Below are positions 49,726 through 59,373 of a DNA stretch of 64,000 nucleotides, in pieces; within the stretch, counting starts at the first letter, position 1; each line of letters begins with the position of its first letter. The position numbers and the translations under genes were made by a program. The stretch is from Bacteroidales bacterium (GTDB taxonomy: Bacteria; Bacteroidota; Bacteroidia; Bacteroidales; Marinilabiliaceae): contig QKJP01000060.1 of the NCBI GenBank assembly GCA_003249255.1, positions 122,541 through 186,540 on the forward strand. Reading direction: 5' to 3'. The notes below the pieces were generated by a model. It saw nothing but the letters and a program-made list of their open reading frames with translations. It had not been told where the DNA came from and made no database searches.

Positions 49726-52224
49726 ATGGCAAAAAAGTCGAAAGCAGTAGAGGGGAATTTGGTGATCGTTGAGTCACCTGCAAAAGCAAAGACCATTGAA
49801 AAATTTCTGGGAAGTGATTTTTTGGTGAAGTCTAGTTATGGCCATATCCGGGATTTATCAAAATCGGATTTTGGCGTTGATATAGGAAATGGTTATCAAC
49901 CCGATTATATAGTATCTAGTGATAAAAAAGATATTGTAAAAGAACTCAAGGAATTAGCAGCCAATTCAAAAATGGTTTGGCTGGCTTCCGATGAGGACCG
50001 CGAGGGAGAAGCTATTGCATGGCATTTGTATGATGAGCTGGGGTTGAAAAAGGAAAATACAAAACGTATCGTTTTTCATGAAATTACTAAAGATGCAATC
50101 TTAAAAGCTATCGAAAATCCGAGGGATATCGATGAAGATTTGGTTAATGCTCAGCAAGCTCGACGGATTTTGGATCGATTAGTAGGCTTTGAGTTGTCTC
50201 CGGTGTTGTGGAAAAAAGTTAAGCCATCACTTTCGGCAGGTCGGGTACAGTCTGTTGCAGTTCGCTTGCTTGTTGATAGAGAACGCGAAATCTTAAACTT
50301 TAATTCTGTAGCCTCTTATCGTGTGACCGCTATCTTTATGGTTGAAGATGATAAGGGAAAAAAGACGGAGTTAAAGTCAGAATTGAATAAGCGTTTTGAT
50401 ACCTTAGAAGAGACAAAAAGTTTTCTTGAGCAATGTATAAATGTAGAGTTTCCTGTTACAAAGGTCGAGAAGAAGCCGTTGACAAAGAAACCTGCTGCTC
50501 CTTTTACGACATCTACACTTCAACAGGAAGCATCAAGAAAATTAGGTTTTTCTGTAGCGCAAACCATGTCAGTAGCTCAAAAATTGTATGAATCAGGAAA
50601 AATAACATACATGCGTACCGATTCGGTTAACTTATCTGAAGTTGCATTAAGCATGGCAGCAAAGCAGATCAGTGAAACAATGGGAGATCAGTATGTTGAA
50701 ATTAGAAAATATCAAACCAAATCCAAAGGAGCACAAGAAGCTCACGAGGCCATTCGTCCAACTTATATAGAAAATCAACATGTAGAGGGCAGTTCACAGG
50801 AACAGCGCTTATACGATTTGATTTGGAAGCGCACCATAGCCTCTCAAATGAGTGATGCAAAATTAGAGAAAACTACCATTCATGTTGATGCAGGAGATAC
50901 CGGTTATCATTTTACTGCCTCTGGAGAGATTATTACTTTCGATGGTTTTCTAAAAGTGTACATTGAATCTACCGATGTGGAACACGAACATGAAGAGGAG
51001 GATGATTCTATTATTCCGCCACTAACTGTTGGAGATCAATTAGAGATGAAGATTATAGAAGCTCGTCAGCGATGGAGTCAAAAGCCATCTAGATACACAG
51101 AGGCTAGTTTGGTGAAGAAGCTTGAAGAGTTGGGTATAGGACGACCGTCTACTTATGCTCCTACAATTTCAACGATTCAAAACAGAGGTTACGTTGTGAA
51201 AGAGGAACGAGAAGGTGTTCAGCGTGATTATAAATACTTGTCTCTTGAAAATGGCGTAGTAATTGTTTCTGAGAAATCCGAGATCACTGGAGCAGAACGG
51301 AATAAGATGTTTCCTACTGATATAGGTATGGTGGTCAACGATTTTCTGGTAAAATATTTTGATAATATTGTATCCTTTGACTTTACCGCGAAAGTAGAAA
51401 AAGAGTTTGATGATATCGCAATGGGAAAAATTGAATGGAGTCAATCAATCGATAATTTCTATAAGCCATTTCACGAGAAAGTGGAGGATACGATTGAACA
51501 TTCCGAAAAAAGTGTTGGTGAGCGTCATCTAGGTGTTGACCCTGTAAGTGGACAGCCTGTTCTTGTCCGTATAGGTCGATTTGGGCCATTGGCTCAAATT
51601 GGTGAAACATCGGATGACGAAGGTGTTGAAAAGCCTAGATTTGCTTCCTTAAGAAAAGGCCAGCTGATTGAAACCATAACTCTTGATGAAGCTTTAGACT
51701 TGTTTAAGTTGCCACGAAACCTTGGTCAATTCGAAGATAAGGATGTGGTAATAGGGATTGGTAGGTTTGGTCCATATATCCGTCATAACAGTAAGTTTGT
51801 GTCATTAAAGAAAGGGGTTGATGATCCTTTTGAAATTGATTTAGAGACAAGTATTGAGCGGATTCTCACCAAACGTGAAGAAGATGCCAAAAAAACAATA
51901 AAAATATTTGAGGAAGATGCAGATCTTCAAATCCTAGATGGTCGATGGGGGCCTTTTATAAAATATCAAAAGGGGAATTATAAAATCCCTAAAGATAAAG
52001 TGGCGGATGATTTAACTTTTGAAGAATGTCAGGAAATCATTAAAAATGATACTTCGGCGAAAAATCGAAAAGGAAAAACCACTGCAAAGAAAGTAGTAGC
52101 TACAAAAGAAGCTGAAAAAAAGAAACCGACGACGACTAAAAAAGCAACAGTCAAAAAAACGACTGCTAAAAAATCAACAGTCAAGAATGTATCCGTAAAA
52201 AAAACGACCGCAAAAAAGTCATAA
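49726..52224 (+). CDS. topA: DNA topoisomerase I
   Basis: 832 residues. The Toprim domain starts 'NLVIVESPAKAKTIEKFLG' with acidic residues D89, D91 and E93 ('SDEDREG'). The active-site tyrosine is Y295 ('ITYMRTDSVN'). Zinc-ribbon domains of E. coli TopA are absent. In their place are repeated GRxGP motifs ('GRFGPLAQ', 'GRFGPYIR', 'GRWGPFIK'), as in other phyla. A Lys/Thr-rich tail of about 60 residues ends the protein. It relaxes negative supercoils. The next gene starts immediately after the stop (TAA ATG). Confidence 0.97.
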   Translation: MAKKSKAVEGNLVIVESPAKAKTIEKFLGSDFLVKSSYGHIRDLSKSDFGVDIGNGYQPDYIVSSDKKDIVKELKELAANSKMVWLASDEDREGEAIAWHLYDELGLKKENTKRIVFHEITKDAILKAIENPRDIDEDLVNAQQARRILDRLVGFELSPVLWKKVKPSLSAGRVQSVAVRLLVDREREILNFNSVASYRVTAIFMVEDDKGKKTELKSELNKRFDTLEETKSFLEQCINVEFPVTKVEKKPLTKKPAAPFTTSTLQQEASRKLGFSVAQTMSVAQKLYESGKITYMRTDSVNLSEVALSMAAKQISETMGDQYVEIRKYQTKSKGAQEAHEAIRPTYIENQHVEGSSQEQRLYDLIWKRTIASQMSDAKLEKTTIHVDAGDTGYHFTASGEIITFDGFLKVYIESTDVEHEHEEEDDSIIPPLTVGDQLEMKIIEARQRWSQKPSRYTEASLVKKLEELGIGRPSTYAPTISTIQNRGYVVKEEREGVQRDYKYLSLENGVVIVSEKSEITGAERNKMFPTDIGMVVNDFLVKYFDNIVSFDFTAKVEKEFDDIAMGKIEWSQSIDNFYKPFHEKVEDTIEHSEKSVGERHLGVDPVSGQPVLVRIGRFGPLAQIGETSDDEGVEKPRFASLRKGQLIETITLDEALDLFKLPRNLGQFEDKDVVIGIGRFGPYIRHNSKFVSLKKGVDDPFEIDLETSIERILTKREEDAKKTIKIFEEDADLQILDGRWGPFIKYQKGNYKIPKDKVADDLTFEECQEIIKNDTSAKNRKGKTTAKKVVATKEAEKKKPTTTKKATVKKTTAKKSTVKNVSVKKTTAKKS

Positions 52225-53379
52225 ATGGATTTTTCTGAATGGCAATTTTATTTTGAGAGACCAGTTTTTGAAATAAAGAAAGCGTTTGTTGGTAAGTTTG
52301 ATGAGTTTCTTTTGAGTAATGTAACTTTTTTATCGGGTGATAATATTAGTGAACTTAATCAATGTGATGTTGCCATTATAGGATTAGGAGATTATCATAA
52401 AAATAGTGCTGTGGAGTGTTATGCTGTTCCCAATTTGGTAAGGTCATTTTTGTATGGATTGAAAAGAAGTAAACAGATAAAGCCTATCTATGATTTGGGT
52501 AACCTAAAGGGTAAATCTATTGATGATAGATATAAAGCTCTGCAAGATTTTGTGGAGCTTTTAAGTGATATGGGCGTTTTACCAATAGTTGTTGGAGGAA
52601 CACAAGATTATACTCTTCCGTTAGTTAAAGCTGTAGCTTCAAAGAATCAAAATTACAGGGTGTCTTTTGTAGATTCTCGTATTGATTTGTCAGAAGAAAA
52701 GTTAGCTTGTGATCCTTTTAATTACATTAATGTTATTAATGACTTGGAATCTGTGCCAGAAGATATTACTTTCGTGGCGACTCAGGGATATCAAGTGAGT
52801 AGTTTTCAAATGGAGTGGGTTCAGAGTAGTTCAAATGCCATGCTTCGTTTGGGGGAGATTCGAAAAGATGGGATTATTCAAGCTGAACCTTGGTTAAGGG
52901 ATGTTGATGTAGTAAGTGTTGATGCCTCCGTATTAATGCAATGTGCAGATTCATCCACGGTATATCCGCGTCCCAACGGATTATCTGGTGAAGAGTTTTG
53001 TCAGTTAATGTGGTATGCTGGATTAAGTGATTTGTTAAAAAATGTAGGTTTTTTTCAGATTGATAATCAGGGTGATGGAGGGTTTTGTGAAAAAATGTTA
53101 ATTGCTCAAGGTGTTTGGCATACAATAGAAGGTAATTCTTTACGTTTTAAAGATTATCCTGTTAGAAATGTTAACGAACATAAACAGTTTATTGTGTATA
53201 TTGATGAATGCGACCTTAGTATTAAGTTTTATACAAATGCTAAAAATGAAAGGTGGTGGATGGAAGCTCCGTTAGGTGATAGTGAACAGCGAATTATTGC
53301 TTGTAGCAAAATGGATTTCATTGCCGCTTCAAAAGGAGAAATTCCTGATCGATGGTTGCGTTTTGTTAAAAAAAATTAA
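52225..53379 (+). CDS. degenerate arginase/ureohydrolase-family protein at the T9SS locus
   Basis: 384 residues. The fold of the arginase family is visible ('DVAIIGLGDYHKN', 'VVGGTQDYTLPLV', 'RVSFVDSRIDLS', 'DVVSVDASVLMQC'). The metal-binding signatures are changed: GGDH has become GGTQD, DAHxD has become DSRID, and SxDxDxxDP has become SVDASVLMQCADS. Loss of most Mn ligands suggests that it is not an active ureohydrolase. It begins at the base after the topA stop and precedes porP-gldKLMN. A role connected with type IX secretion is possible but unproven. Confidence 0.8.
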   Translation: MDFSEWQFYFERPVFEIKKAFVGKFDEFLLSNVTFLSGDNISELNQCDVAIIGLGDYHKNSAVECYAVPNLVRSFLYGLKRSKQIKPIYDLGNLKGKSIDDRYKALQDFVELLSDMGVLPIVVGGTQDYTLPLVKAVASKNQNYRVSFVDSRIDLSEEKLACDPFNYINVINDLESVPEDITFVATQGYQVSSFQMEWVQSSSNAMLRLGEIRKDGIIQAEPWLRDVDVVSVDASVLMQCADSSTVYPRPNGLSGEEFCQLMWYAGLSDLLKNVGFFQIDNQGDGGFCEKMLIAQGVWHTIEGNSLRFKDYPVRNVNEHKQFIVYIDECDLSIKFYTNAKNERWWMEAPLGDSEQRIIACSKMDFIAASKGEIPDRWLRFVKKN

Positions 53380-53523
53380 TTGTAAATCAACAGGTAACAA
53401 AAATAATTAGTAAGATATCGTGTTTAAACGAAACTTTTTTTTGAACTTTTCAGTATATGTCCTAGTGTAAATAGAAAGCTGATAATCAGAGGAGAGTTAA
53501 AAGTTTTTATTCGAAGTTTTTTT

Positions 53524-53566
53524 CTAATATTTGAGTTCCCGCATGAAAAATATTAGGGGCTTTTTT
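53524..53566 (+). terminator. terminator-like hairpin ending 6 nt before the porP start
   Basis: CTAATATTT (53524-53532) pairs with AAATATTAG (53548-53556), followed by GGGC and six T (53561-53566). porP starts at 53572. It could end the upstream transcript, or act as an attenuator in the porP leader. Confidence 0.6.
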
Positions 53567-53571
53567 ATCTC

Positions 53572-54537
53572 ATGGTTAGGAGAATACTTTTTTTTCTGTT
53601 ATTTTGCATGACTTCTGTTGTGAAAGGTCAAAGTTTTCCGCAGTTTAGTCAAAATGTTTTTAGTTATTTAACTGTTAATCCTGGATACGCAGGTAATACA
53701 GGTGAAATCAATTCATTCCTGGGTCAAAGGAATCAATGGTTAGGGTTTGAAGGAGCTCCGGCAACAACGGTTTTCGGAGTCGATAAAGAAGTTAATCTTT
53801 TTGGAAGTGAAAGCGGAATAGGGATTTCTGGTTTTAATGACCAGATAGGTGAGTTTAAGACTTTTAGTGCTTCATTCAATTATGCAAAGAGGTGGGATGT
53901 TGGAGTTGGTAAATTAGGGATGGGGTTGTCAATTGATTTTATGAATCAAGCTTTAAATGGCGGTAATTTATATACCATGCCTTTAAAGGAAGATGGATCG
54001 GCAATTTCTGCTGGTAGCAATGATACCCATACTGACGAAACTTTCAATGAAGATTCGGGAATGGCATTGGGAGTTGGATTAGGAGTTTTCTTAGATACAA
54101 AAGATTATTATATTGGAGTATCAATGAAAAATTTGACGAATCCTCAACCAAAATTTACTGACACTTATGAAATGCAACTTAAAAGAACGATTTTTGTAAG
54201 TGGTGGTTACCGATATAAAGTGATAGATAGACCTTTAGTATTAGTACCTTCAGCTTTTTTTAAAAGCGATTTTGGGAGTTGGGAGTTGGATTTAGCATTA
54301 AAAGGATTTGTTAAAGATAAGTATTGGGGTGGTTTGGGTTATCGGTATCAAGATGCCATAACTGTATTAGGAGGTATTGAATTGAATACCGGGTTACGAA
54401 TTGGAGTAAGTTACGATCTTGGGATTTCTGAAGTTTCTGGAGCAAGTGGGGGAACTTTTGATGTAATGTTAGGATATATTTTCAATTTGGATTTGGAAAA
54501 AAGAAAGAAACTATATAAAAGTGTGAGATATTTATAA
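53572..54537 (+). CDS. porP: PorP/SprF-family type IX secretion outer-membrane protein
   Basis: 321 residues. The signal peptide ends near 'SVVKGQ'. The family signature 'QFSQNVFSYLTVNPGYAGN' follows at once, and beta-barrel-like strands fill the rest ('GLGYRYQDAITVLGGIE'). PorP/SprF proteins act in substrate anchoring or export through the type IX system. First gene of the cluster; gldK follows after 41 nt. Confidence 0.92.
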   Translation: MVRRILFFLLFCMTSVVKGQSFPQFSQNVFSYLTVNPGYAGNTGEINSFLGQRNQWLGFEGAPATTVFGVDKEVNLFGSESGIGISGFNDQIGEFKTFSASFNYAKRWDVGVGKLGMGLSIDFMNQALNGGNLYTMPLKEDGSAISAGSNDTHTDETFNEDSGMALGVGLGVFLDTKDYYIGVSMKNLTNPQPKFTDTYEMQLKRTIFVSGGYRYKVIDRPLVLVPSAFFKSDFGSWELDLALKGFVKDKYWGGLGYRYQDAITVLGGIELNTGLRIGVSYDLGISEVSGASGGTFDVMLGYIFNLDLEKRKKLYKSVRYL

Positions 54538-54578
54538 ATAAGAATAATAAGAAAAGTAATTCAGATATTTAGGCTATT

Positions 54579-55907
54579 ATGAAGAAAATATTTGCCATTA
54601 GCGTCATTTTAGGAGCAATTCTCACAGGATGTGGACAGTCCAGTGGAGGGGAGCTGGTAGGAGTGGGTCGTAGTGGTTCATTTTACGAACCGGATCCATT
54701 CGGTATGTTATTTATACCGCAAGGTAGTTTTAACATGGGACCTAACGATCAAGATGTAGCTTGGTCTATGACATCACAATCAAAAACTGTTTCAGTACGA
54801 TCTTTTTGGATGGATGAAACTGAGATTACTAACACTGAATATCGTCAGTTTGTAAACTGGGTTAGAGATTCCATCGCTCGTCGTTTACTTGGAGAGCAAT
54901 TTGAAGAGTTTTTGATTACCGAAGACTTTTTAGGAAATGAAATTGATCCGCCATTCCTCAATTGGGATGAACCTATTGAATGGGATAATGAGGAATATGC
55001 CGAAATATTGGATGAAATGTACCTTACCGAAGGAGAACGTTTCTTCCGTCGTAAGGAAGTAGATACACGTAAATTAACTTATGAATACGATTGGGTAGAT
55101 TTATTGCAAGCTGCCAAAAAATCAAATCGATACAATTTTGAGACAAAAAAGTACGAAGGTGTTGTTTATGATCTCGAAGGTAAAGAACGCGAAATTAAAG
55201 ATCGTTCCGCTTTCATAATGAAAGATCAAGTAAATGTATATCCTGATACTTTGTGTTGGATTGCAGACTTTACTTATTCATTTAATGAGCCATGGACAGA
55301 AATGTATTTTTGGCATCCTGGTTTTGATCAATATCCTGTTGTAGGAGTTAGTTGGAAACAAGCTACCGCATTTTGTATTTGGAGAACTCAGTTGATGAAT
55401 AATTTCTTAAGAAAAAGTGGTGAGCCTCAAGTTATGGCATATCGCTTGCCAAGTGAAGCTGAATGGGAGTATGCATCCAGAGGTTCCTTAGAGCATAACA
55501 TGTACCCTTGGGGTGGTTTATATACTAGAAATCATAAAGGATGTTTCTTAGCAAACTTTAAACCTTTAAGAGGTAGATACGGTGATGATGGAGGTCAAAC
55601 TACAATTTCTGTAGCAACATATTCACCTAATGATTATGGATTATTTGATATGTCAGGAAATGTTGCTGAATGGACATCTGGTGCGTATGATGAGTCTGCT
55701 TATTCATTTACGCATGATTTTAATCCAGATTATAAATACAATGCATTGCCAGATGATCCTCATGTAATGAAAAGAAAAGTTATTCGCGGAGGATCATGGA
55801 AGGATGTAGCATTCTTTTTACAAAATGGAACAAGAACCTATGAATATCAAGATTCAGCTAAGTCATACATAGGTTTCCGTTGTGTACGTGATTATATTGG
55901 AGAATAA
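54579..55907 (+). CDS. gldK: type IX secretion outer-membrane lipoprotein GldK/PorK
   Basis: 442 residues. A lipobox gives Cys18 ('LTGCGQSS'). The body is a formylglycine-generating-enzyme (sulfatase-modifying) fold ('FIPQGSFNMGPNDQ', 'DETEITNTEYRQFVNW', 'YRLPSEAEWEYASRG', 'GNVAEWTSG', 'GFRCVRDY'). With GldN it forms the ring on the inner face of the outer membrane. Gap to gldL is 36 nt. Confidence 0.96.
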   Translation: MKKIFAISVILGAILTGCGQSSGGELVGVGRSGSFYEPDPFGMLFIPQGSFNMGPNDQDVAWSMTSQSKTVSVRSFWMDETEITNTEYRQFVNWVRDSIARRLLGEQFEEFLITEDFLGNEIDPPFLNWDEPIEWDNEEYAEILDEMYLTEGERFFRRKEVDTRKLTYEYDWVDLLQAAKKSNRYNFETKKYEGVVYDLEGKEREIKDRSAFIMKDQVNVYPDTLCWIADFTYSFNEPWTEMYFWHPGFDQYPVVGVSWKQATAFCIWRTQLMNNFLRKSGEPQVMAYRLPSEAEWEYASRGSLEHNMYPWGGLYTRNHKGCFLANFKPLRGRYGDDGGQTTISVATYSPNDYGLFDMSGNVAEWTSGAYDESAYSFTHDFNPDYKYNALPDDPHVMKRKVIRGGSWKDVAFFLQNGTRTYEYQDSAKSYIGFRCVRDYIGE

Positions 55908-55943
55908 TAAAAAATTAGGAAGGAAAAGTTAAATTAGTTAATT

Positions 55944-56855
55944 ATGAGTATTACTGAGTTTGTAGAAAGTCCCGGTTATAAAAAAGTAATGGGTAAAGTT
56001 TATGGTTTTGGTGCGGCTGTTGTATTATTAGGAGCACTGTGGAAAATTCTTCACTTACCCGGTTCAACTGCCATGCTAATTGCTGGTATGGGAACTGAAG
56101 TTATTATTTTTGGTTTATCAGCTTTTGAGCCACCACATGAAATGCCGGATTGGAGTTTAGTTTACCCTGAATTAGTAGGTTTAGAACCGAATGCAGGTCA
56201 TGGTCATGGTTCAAGTGCAAAAGCAGGAGGCAGTGATTTAGCTGCATTAATTCAAGCGGGAAGTATTGAAACTACCGATGTGGAAAAATTATCTGAAGGG
56301 ATTAAAAAACTTGCAGTCACATCTTCTCAATTATCAAATATTAGTGATGCGAGTATGGCTACAGAATCATATTTGCAAAACATGAAACTTGCCGGTGATT
56401 CAGTTGGACAATTAGCTAATGCTCAAGTAAAATCAGCCAAAGAATTAGATGAGAATGCAGGTAAACTTTCTCAAGTTTATGCAGAAGCAACTCAATCTAT
56501 TAAAGCATCTAGTAAAGTTGTTGCTGATTCTTATGCTCAAACAAGTTCTTCTCTTAAAGCTCAGTTTGATCAGATGGCAGCTACTAATGATACATATAGT
56601 AAACAAATGAAGGATGCTTCAAATAATATAGGAGCGCTTAATTCGGCTTATGAATTACAATTAGAAAGTATAAATGCGCAAATTAAAACTTCCAAAGGTT
56701 TAGCCGACGGAATGTCTAATGTTTCAGATTTATTCCAACAATCTGCAAATGATGCCAAAGCATATCGTGAGCAGGTTCAGATGCTAAGCAAAAATGTTAC
56801 GGAATTAAATAATATTTATGGCAATATGTTAAGTGCCATGAATGTAGGACGATAA
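55944..56855 (+). CDS. gldL: type IX secretion motor protein GldL
   Basis: 303 residues. Two membrane helices near residues 20-40 and 43-60. E52 in the second helix ('GMGTEVIIFGLSAFEPPH') corresponds to the acidic residue needed for proton flow in known GldL proteins. The rest is a cytosolic coiled-coil region rich in Ser/Gln. With GldM it forms the proton-driven motor of the type IX system. Confidence 0.96.
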   Translation: MSITEFVESPGYKKVMGKVYGFGAAVVLLGALWKILHLPGSTAMLIAGMGTEVIIFGLSAFEPPHEMPDWSLVYPELVGLEPNAGHGHGSSAKAGGSDLAALIQAGSIETTDVEKLSEGIKKLAVTSSQLSNISDASMATESYLQNMKLAGDSVGQLANAQVKSAKELDENAGKLSQVYAEATQSIKASSKVVADSYAQTSSSLKAQFDQMAATNDTYSKQMKDASNNIGALNSAYELQLESINAQIKTSKGLADGMSNVSDLFQQSANDAKAYREQVQMLSKNVTELNNIYGNMLSAMNVGR

Positions 56856-56905
56856 CATTAGAAGAGAGAGCTAAAAATAACTTCTAATTTTAAAAGAAAA
56901 ATTTT

Positions 56906-58459
56906 ATGAGTGGCGGAAATTGTCCAGAAACTCCCAGGCAGAAAATGATAGGAATGATGTATTTGTTCCTAACAGCAATGTTAGCATTAAATGTGTCTGG
57001 AGAATTATTAAAAGCCTTTAAACTTGTTGATGTGAGTATTCAACAATCAATGGCTTCGGTTGATAGTAAGATTTCTATATTAAACAGTAAAATTGATATT
57101 GCAGCTCAAGCAAATCCTGCCAAAGTTAAAGAGGTGCAGGCCAATGCGAATAAAATTAAGGCCGCTGCTGATAGTTTATATAATCAGATTCAGGATTTAA
57201 AAATCAAAATGCAAACGACAGTGGATCCTGAGGGAACACTTGATAATTTTGCTGGTGCAGATAATCAAGATATTGCGCCTCAAATTATGATAGTGGAACA
57301 GGGTGGATCTCGTTCTAAATTATTAAAGGAAGGAATTAATGCTTATAAACACCTTCTTTTAGGAATGGTTGAAGGCGATAGTGCATTAGTAAATAATATT
57401 ACTAAAACATTGAATACTGAGCCTTCAGAACCAGAACAAAAAGGTGATGTACCAAGAAGTTGGGAAAGTGAGAAATTTGAGCATTTGCCTTTATCTGCAT
57501 CGTTTGCTTTAATGAGTAGTATTCAAAGTAATGTAAGAACTAATCAAGCTGATGTTGTAAGTTATTTGTTAGCTAAAGTTGATGAAGGTGATTTTAAATT
57601 TAATAAAATTGAAGCTTTTGTTAAGCCTCAATCTGATTATATTATAAAAGGTGGTGAATACTATGCTGAATTAATATTAGCAGCAAGTGATAGTTTGCAA
57701 GATCCTTCCTTCAATATTCCAGGATATAAACCTGAAATCGAAAATGGTAAAGGAATTCTAAGAATACCAGCAGATAAAGTTGGGGAACAAACTTGGAAAG
57801 GAACAATGGTTGTAGTGGGACCTGATGGACAAAATAGAGAATATCCATTAGAACATACATATCGGGTAGCTGAACCTAATGTGGTAATTTCAGCTACTAA
57901 AATGAATGTTCTTTATGAAGCTCTTGACAATCCTATGATGATATCTGTGCCTGGTATACCATCCGATAAACTTCGAGTTACCATGTCAAATGCAGATTTT
58001 AAAAAGGTAGGTAATAATTATATTGTTAAGCCAAAGCCTGGTTTTGCTGGTGGCAAATCGACTATTTCAGTCTCTGCTGAAATTAATGGTGAGTCTAAAC
58101 GTTTAGGAAGTATGGATTACCGGATCAAAAGGGTTCCAAATCCTTTTGCAAGTGTAGGAGGAAAGCAGGATGGTAAAATTCGTAAAAATACTTTATTAGC
58201 ACAATCGGGTGTGTTTGCTGAAATGGGTGAAGATTTTGATTTTGAATTAGAATTTAAAGTAACTGGATTTACTGTTTCAGCTATTAAAAATGGGTTTTAT
58301 GTAAGTGAAGTATCAGATAATAATAAATTTACTAAGGCTCAACAAGATTTAATTAAAGGAATTGCAGCTGGTAATAGGATTTTCTTTGAAGGTATAAAAG
58401 CTGTTGGTCCGGATAAGAAAACAAGAAAGTTGAGTACACTTACTTTTACACTAGATTAA
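56906..58459 (+). CDS. gldM: type IX secretion motor protein GldM
   Basis: 517 residues. 'PRQKMIGMMYLFLTAMLALNVS' is the sole membrane helix (about 14-34), preceded by a conserved Arg (R11). A helical periplasmic domain and Ig-like beta domains follow. It couples the GldL motor to the GldK/N ring. Gap to gldN is 19 nt. Confidence 0.96.
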   Translation: MSGGNCPETPRQKMIGMMYLFLTAMLALNVSGELLKAFKLVDVSIQQSMASVDSKISILNSKIDIAAQANPAKVKEVQANANKIKAAADSLYNQIQDLKIKMQTTVDPEGTLDNFAGADNQDIAPQIMIVEQGGSRSKLLKEGINAYKHLLLGMVEGDSALVNNITKTLNTEPSEPEQKGDVPRSWESEKFEHLPLSASFALMSSIQSNVRTNQADVVSYLLAKVDEGDFKFNKIEAFVKPQSDYIIKGGEYYAELILAASDSLQDPSFNIPGYKPEIENGKGILRIPADKVGEQTWKGTMVVVGPDGQNREYPLEHTYRVAEPNVVISATKMNVLYEALDNPMMISVPGIPSDKLRVTMSNADFKKVGNNYIVKPKPGFAGGKSTISVSAEINGESKRLGSMDYRIKRVPNPFASVGGKQDGKIRKNTLLAQSGVFAEMGEDFDFELEFKVTGFTVSAIKNGFYVSEVSDNNKFTKAQQDLIKGIAAGNRIFFEGIKAVGPDKKTRKLSTLTFTLD

Positions 58460-58478
58460 GAATTTTAATAACATTGAT

Positions 58479-59330
58479 ATGAAAAAGTTATTCTCAATTC
58501 TCGTATTTTTAGTAGCAACAGGACTATTTAGTAGTCTGTTTGCACAAAATGTTTTAGATGGATTGTATCCTAAAGAACATGTTGAGAACCGTCGTCCAAT
58601 TCCTTATGTACACATTCGTGAAGCAGATGTTTTATGGGCTAAGAAAGTATGGAGGATTATCGATTTACGAGAAAAGATTAATTTACCTATGTATTATCCA
58701 ACAACACAGATGGATGAACGTATGAGCTTAATTGATCTATTATTATACGGTATTCAATATGAAGGTTTAACGGCTTATTCTACAAAAACTGAAGACGAGT
58801 TTCAAGTTCCAATGTCTTTAGATCAGGTGTTGAGAGAAATGGGTGCAGTTTCTGATACTCAACAGATTCGTAATGCTGATACTGGATTATACGAGGATAA
58901 GATTGTTGAAGGGGAAGTGCGTTCATATCAAGTTAAGCAGATTTTATTAAAAGAAATTTGGTTCTTTGATAGAAATTATTCTAGGATGGATGTGAGAATT
59001 ATTGGATTATGTCCGTTGCGTGAGTATGTTAAGGAAGATGCAGGAGAAAATGGAACTGTAATCCGTCAACAGGTATTTTGGGTATATTTTCCAGAAGCAA
59101 GGCCTTTATTAGCTCGTCATGAGGTTTTTAATCCTAAAAATGATGCACAAAGAAGGACTTTTGATGATATCTTTATAAAGAGGTTCTTTGGAAGTTATAT
59201 TTATAGAGAATCAAATGTATATAATAATCGTCAGATCGAAAATTATACAGCAGGTATGGAGGCCATGTTGGAATCTGAGAGGATAAAAAATGAAATTTTC
59301 ACATTAGAACATGATATGTGGGAATTTTAG
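58479..59330 (+). CDS. gldN: type IX secretion ring protein GldN
   Basis: 283 residues. Signal peptide (cleavage near 'SLFAQ'). 'KKVWRIIDLREKINLPMYYP' and 'WFFDRNYSRMDVRIIGLCP' are family signatures. It forms the periplasmic ring with GldK. Last gene of the operon, followed by a strong terminator. The arrangement K-L-M-N is the standard one. Confidence 0.96.
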   Translation: MKKLFSILVFLVATGLFSSLFAQNVLDGLYPKEHVENRRPIPYVHIREADVLWAKKVWRIIDLREKINLPMYYPTTQMDERMSLIDLLLYGIQYEGLTAYSTKTEDEFQVPMSLDQVLREMGAVSDTQQIRNADTGLYEDKIVEGEVRSYQVKQILLKEIWFFDRNYSRMDVRIIGLCPLREYVKEDAGENGTVIRQQVFWVYFPEARPLLARHEVFNPKNDAQRRTFDDIFIKRFFGSYIYRESNVYNNRQIENYTAGMEAMLESERIKNEIFTLEHDMWEF

Positions 59331-59345
59331 AGAAAAATTTATTTT

Positions 59346-59373
59346 AAAAAAGGAGCTTTAAGCTCCTTTTTTT
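59346..59373. terminator. terminator of porP-gldKLMN operon
   Basis: AAAAAGGAGCTT (59346-59357) pairs with AAGCTCCTTTTT (59360-59371) and can also serve the convergent guanylyltransferase gene. Confidence 0.92.

Noticed and set aside
54579..58459. Sulfatase-modifying enzyme and flagellar-type motor
   Set aside because: The FGE fold belongs to GldK and the two-TM protein to GldL, in the standard K-L-M-N order, so these are type IX secretion genes.
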